In this document: positions 4,150-6,902 of the stretch, piece after piece
Position numbering within the stretch: the first letter of the stretch is position 1
Layout: each line of letters opens with the position of its first letter
From: Croceicoccus sp.
GTDB lineage: Bacteria > Pseudomonadota > Alphaproteobacteria > Sphingomonadales > Sphingomonadaceae
DNA length: 6,902 bases
Direction of reading: 5' to 3'
Assembly (NCBI GenBank): GCA_029936705.1
Contig: JAPYSD010000192.1
Span: forward strand, 1-6,902
The notes under the pieces: generated by a model
The model's input: only the letters and a program-made list of their open reading frames with translations
What the model was told of the DNA's origin: nothing
Database searches by the model: none
Translations under genes and position numbers: made by a program

Positions 4150-6591
4150 ATGCGAATAGCCGCGAACGGCCCGGCCCCTTACCGATTGCTGCCGATGCCT
4201 CCATTGGCGGCGCGGCTGCTGGCGTGCGCGGCGCTGACCGCCGCCCTGCCCGCGCTGGCCATGCCCGCGCTGGCGCAGGACCGCCCCGCCGCGATGCAGC
4301 CCGAGGGGCAGCAGGAAACCCCGCCCGAACTGGAGGACGCCGACCCCGGCGTGCCCGAAGGTCCGTTCTTCTGGGACGAGATCGACGAGGCGCTCTATCC
4401 ACAAGCGGTCGAGGAAGCGCCCGCCCCGCCCGCCGGCACGCCGGAATCGCCCTTTGCGATCGAGCCTCCCACGGACGAGAACCAGATCGCGTTCGAAGCG
4501 GACGAGCTGGGCTATGGCACCGACGACCAGACCGTGGTCGCGACGGGCAATGTCGTGCTGCGGCGGCAGGACCAGCAATTGCGCGCGGACGAGGTGCGCT
4601 GGAACCGCGCAACCGGGCAGATCGTGGCGTCGGGCGGCATCCGCCTGGTCGATGACGGCGGCAACGTCCTCTATACCGACCGGCTGGAGCTGACCGACGA
4701 ATTGCGCGCGGGCGCGATGCAGAACATGCTGCTGGTGCTGGCGCAGGGCGGGCGCATGGCGGCGCGGCGCGGCGAGCGGACCGAGGACGGGCGCGTCGCG
4801 CTGATCGACAGCGCCTACAGCCCCTGCCCGGTCGAGACCGCGGGCGGCTGCGCGCAGGACCCGAGCTGGCGGATCACGGCCAAGCGCGTGTCCTATGACC
4901 CCGAGACGCAGATGATCCGCTTTCGCGGCGCGCGGCTGGAACTGTTCGGCCTGTCGCTCGTGCCGCTGCCGTGGATGGAGATCCGCGCCGACGGGCAGCC
5001 GGTATCGGGTCTGGTCACGCCCGACCTGCGGATTTCCGCATCGAACGGCGTGGAGGTCGAGGCGGGCTATTACTGGCGCCTTGCCGCCAATCGCGAGCTG
5101 ACGCTGAAGGGCACCGCCTATACCAAGGTGCTGCCGATGGCATCGGCCCGCTATGCCGCGCTGACGGAGACCGGCGCCTACCAGGTGACGGGCTACATCA
5201 CCTCATCCTCGCGCGTGCCGATCGGCGATGCCGCCGAGATCACGCCCGAATCGGAACGCGACCTGCGCGGCTATTTCGATGCCAATGGCCGTTTTCAGCT
5301 GAGCGAGCACTGGAGCGTGACCAGCTCGATCCGCGTGGCCAGCGACCGCACTTTCCTGCGCCGTTATGACATCAGCCGCGACGACCGGCTGCGGTCGATG
5401 GCGAACCTGGAGCGGATCGACGACGATTCGTACCTGTCCTTCGCGGGCTGGGCGACGCAGACCCTGCGCGTGGACGAGGAGCAGGGGCTGGTGCCGATGG
5501 CGCTGCCCGTCGTCGACTATCGCCGCCGCATCGCCGATCCGCTGCTGGGCGGACAGATCATGCTGCAGGCCAACAGCCTGGCGCTGTTCCGCGCCGACGG
5601 GCAGGACACGCAGCGCGCCTTTGCCAAGGCGGAATGGAACCTGCGGCGCTTTACCCCCTGGGGGCAGGTGGTGGAGCTGACCGCGCTGGCGCGCGCCGAT
5701 GCGTATCATTCGGACGAGAACCTGGCGACCAGCGTCGAGCGCTATCGCGGCGACACGGGCTGGCAAGGCCACGGCATCGCACTGGGCGCGGTCGACGTGA
5801 CCTATCCGCTGATCGGCGGCTTCATGGGCGGGACGCAGGTCTTGACCCCGCACCTGCAGCTGGTCGCGACGCCCGACATCAAGAACCTGGCCGTGCCGAA
5901 CGAGGATTCGCGCGCGATCGACCTTGAAGACACCAATCTCTTCTCGCTCAACCGCTTTCCCGGATACGACCGGTTCGAGGAAGGCATGCGCTTTACCTAT
6001 GGCTTTGACTGGCGCTGGATGGCGCCGGGATGGCGCGTCGATGCCAGCCTGGGGCAAAGCTATCGCCTGACCGATGCGCCCGCGCTGTTCCCCGACGGCA
6101 CCGGGCTGACGGGCAAGACATCGGACATCACCGGGCGGCTCGACGTGCGCTGGCGCGAGTTCGTGCGCTATACGCACCGCTTCCGGCTGGACAAGGACAC
6201 GTTGGCGGTGCGCCGGAACGAGTGGGACGTGGCCGTGGGCTCGCGCCAGACCTATCTGGAAGCGGGCTATCTGCGGCTGAACCGCGACATTCCGCTGGTG
6301 CTGGAAGACCTGCGCGACCGCGAGGAGATCCGCATCGCGGGCCGGGTCGCGTTCCTGGACCACGTGTCGGTCTTCGGATCGTCCGTGATCAACCTGACCG
6401 ACCGGGCAGAGGATCCGCGCAACACGTCGGACGGGTTCGAACCGCTGCGCACGCGGCTGGGCATCGCGTACGAGGACGAGTGCATCGAGCTGGGCCTGAC
6501 CTGGCGGCGCGACAACCGCAGCACGGGCGACGCGCGGGCGGGCGATACCTTCCTGCTGCGTTTCCGCCTGAAGGGAATCGGTTTCGACTGA
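4150..6591 (+). CDS. lptD: LPS-assembly protein LptD (outer membrane LPS translocon barrel)
   Basis: LptD, with the lipoprotein LptE, takes LPS from the LptA bridge and inserts it in the outer leaflet of the outer membrane. The product is 813 residues from ATG 4150. A signal peptide covers about 1-43 (ARLL...ALAMPALAQ). An acidic, proline-rich linker follows to about 108. The OstA/LptA-like jellyroll spans about 110-275, from NQIAFEADELGYG through ATGNVVLRR and RADEVRWNR. The barrel domain runs from about 285 to the end, with many alternating strands and the typical NLFSLNRFPGYDRFEEG segment (597-612). The C-terminus is RFRLKGIGFD. Cysteines in the mature part are C225, C234 and C778. Start choice is uncertain: neither ATG 4150 nor ATG 4195 has a good ribosome site, and both leave a usable signal peptide. 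It is divergent from pepA and followed 200 bases later by the probable surA. Confidence 0.94.
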   Translation: MRIAANGPAPYRLLPMPPLAARLLACAALTAALPALAMPALAQDRPAAMQPEGQQETPPELEDADPGVPEGPFFWDEIDEALYPQAVEEAPAPPAGTPESPFAIEPPTDENQIAFEADELGYGTDDQTVVATGNVVLRRQDQQLRADEVRWNRATGQIVASGGIRLVDDGGNVLYTDRLELTDELRAGAMQNMLLVLAQGGRMAARRGERTEDGRVALIDSAYSPCPVETAGGCAQDPSWRITAKRVSYDPETQMIRFRGARLELFGLSLVPLPWMEIRADGQPVSGLVTPDLRISASNGVEVEAGYYWRLAANRELTLKGTAYTKVLPMASARYAALTETGAYQVTGYITSSSRVPIGDAAEITPESERDLRGYFDANGRFQLSEHWSVTSSIRVASDRTFLRRYDISRDDRLRSMANLERIDDDSYLSFAGWATQTLRVDEEQGLVPMALPVVDYRRRIADPLLGGQIMLQANSLALFRADGQDTQRAFAKAEWNLRRFTPWGQVVELTALARADAYHSDENLATSVERYRGDTGWQGHGIALGAVDVTYPLIGGFMGGTQVLTPHLQLVATPDIKNLAVPNEDSRAIDLEDTNLFSLNRFPGYDRFEEGMRFTYGFDWRWMAPGWRVDASLGQSYRLTDAPALFPDGTGLTGKTSDITGRLDVRWREFVRYTHRFRLDKDTLAVRRNEWDVAVGSRQTYLEAGYLRLNRDIPLVLEDLRDREEIRIAGRVAFLDHVSVFGSSVINLTDRAEDPRNTSDGFEPLRTRLGIAYEDECIELGLTWRRDNRSTGDARAGDTFLLRFRLKGIGFD

Positions 6592-6675
6592 CGGCAGGCC
6601 GGGGGTGTCTTGTTAAAGCGGCTCAGCCGTGGTTAAGCCGCCCGCGGACACATGCAGCGTCACGTGGGCCACCTG

Positions 6676-6721
6676 GGACAGGATCGGGCGTGCCGGAAAT
6701 CCGGCCAGCGGCGATCCTGCC
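6676..6721 (+). promoter_or_regulatory. Nested hairpin in the lptD-surA gap
   Basis: CAGGATCG (6679-6686) pairs perfectly with CGATCCTG (6712-6719), and a GG/CC pair extends it past a single bulged A. Inside, GCCGG (6692-6696) pairs with CCGGC (6701-6705) around the loop AAAT, with internal loops of 5 and 6 bases. A smaller possible stem, GCGGCT (6618-6623) with AGCCGC (6636-6641), lies just after lptD. Neither is followed directly by a T run. The 200-base gap holds no convincing gene and no clear promoter. The structure could modulate read-through from lptD or lie in the leader of the next gene. Confidence 0.4.
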
Positions 6722-6791
6722 AAGGCCTTGTGGCCCTGCAATTTTACCGCGCCGGACCGGGCCACCGGCATGCGCGGCAAGGGATGAACAG

Positions 6792-6902
6792 ATGACGACA
6801 CTTGTGACGATTGCCGGACTGCAGCGCGCCGCGACCGGCGTATGTGCCGCCGCGCTGATGGCTGCCGCGATGGTGGGCATGCCCGCCGCGGCGCAGGAGC
6901 AG
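6792..6902 (+). CDS. surA: Secreted protein N-terminus, probably periplasmic chaperone SurA (3' truncated)
   Basis: Only 37 residues are in the window: MTTLVTIAGLQRAATG, a hydrophobic Ala/Met-rich core, then GMPAAAQEQ. This is a complete Sec signal peptide with likely cleavage after AAA. AAGGGA (6779-6784) lies 7 bases upstream of the ATG at 6792, an excellent ribosome site that fixes the start. Nothing in these residues identifies the mature protein. The SurA call is inferred from position: in many proteobacteria surA, a parvulin-type peptidyl-prolyl isomerase and chaperone for LptD and other barrels, directly follows lptD, often with pdxA and rsmA next. The 200-base gap after lptD is longer than expected for tight coupling, so the gene may also have its own promoter. 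Any other exported protein is possible until the rest is read. Confidence 0.6.
   Translation, partial: MTTLVTIAGLQRAATGVCAAALMAAAMVGMPAAAQEQ

Noticed and set aside
4222..4227. LLAC in the LptD signal peptide as a lipobox
   Set aside because: The Cys is at residue 26 in the middle of the hydrophobic core, with another dozen apolar residues and a normal ALA-Q cleavage site after it, so a type I signal peptide is the better reading.
5203..6363. A 386-codon open frame on the minus strand inside lptD
   Set aside because: It lies wholly within the LptD barrel domain, has no recognisable motif or ribosome site, and long antisense frames are expected at this GC content.
1..6902. Search for mobile elements, CRISPR, toxin-antitoxin, defence or biosynthetic clusters, tRNA or rRNA
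   Set aside because: No transposase or integrase motifs, no regularly spaced repeats and no RNA gene folds were seen. Apart from the two unassigned small proteins the genes are standard core functions with uniform composition.

Overview
This window is a high-GC piece of chromosome that reads as an alphaproteobacterium, most likely a member of the Sphingomonadales. That assignment is inference from codon use, the look of the proteins and gene order; no rRNA or other taxonomic marker is present. The genes are core housekeeping and envelope functions. I see no mobile element, CRISPR array, tRNA, rRNA, or recognisable defence or biosynthetic system, and I do not think an undescribed multi-gene system is present. 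The unusual content is in the gaps between genes.

Layout from left to right: (1) the C-terminal half of an MmcQ/YjbR-type protein on the plus strand, ending in a CTAG shared with the stop of the next gene; (2) a small two-helix membrane protein of unknown function on the minus strand, with a leader that folds over its Shine-Dalgarno sequence; (3) ndk, nucleoside diphosphate kinase, on the minus strand, with a clear hairpin after it; (4) a secreted eight-strand-type outer membrane beta-barrel protein on the plus strand, preceded by a cluster of palindromic TTGCAA boxes and a possible GGAAC-type stress promoter, and followed by a strong Rho-independent terminator; (5) pepA and holC, read leftward as a probable two-gene operon (leucyl aminopeptidase, then DNA polymerase III chi); (6) divergent from pepA, lptD, the outer-membrane LPS translocon barrel, followed by the N-terminus of a secreted protein that is probably SurA, the periplasmic chaperone for barrels such as LptD.

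Functionally, lptD and the probable surA form an envelope-assembly unit: SurA-type chaperones escort LptD to the BAM complex, and LptD with LptE inserts LPS in the outer leaflet. The beta-barrel protein encoded to the left is a plausible client of the same pathway. ndk, holC and pepA are nucleotide, replication and peptide housekeeping genes.

Three intergenic regions (435-490, 3896-3979, 6676-6721) contain nested, interrupted palindromes that look like structured RNA or DNA-binding sites rather than simple terminators. They are the main targets for a second look.
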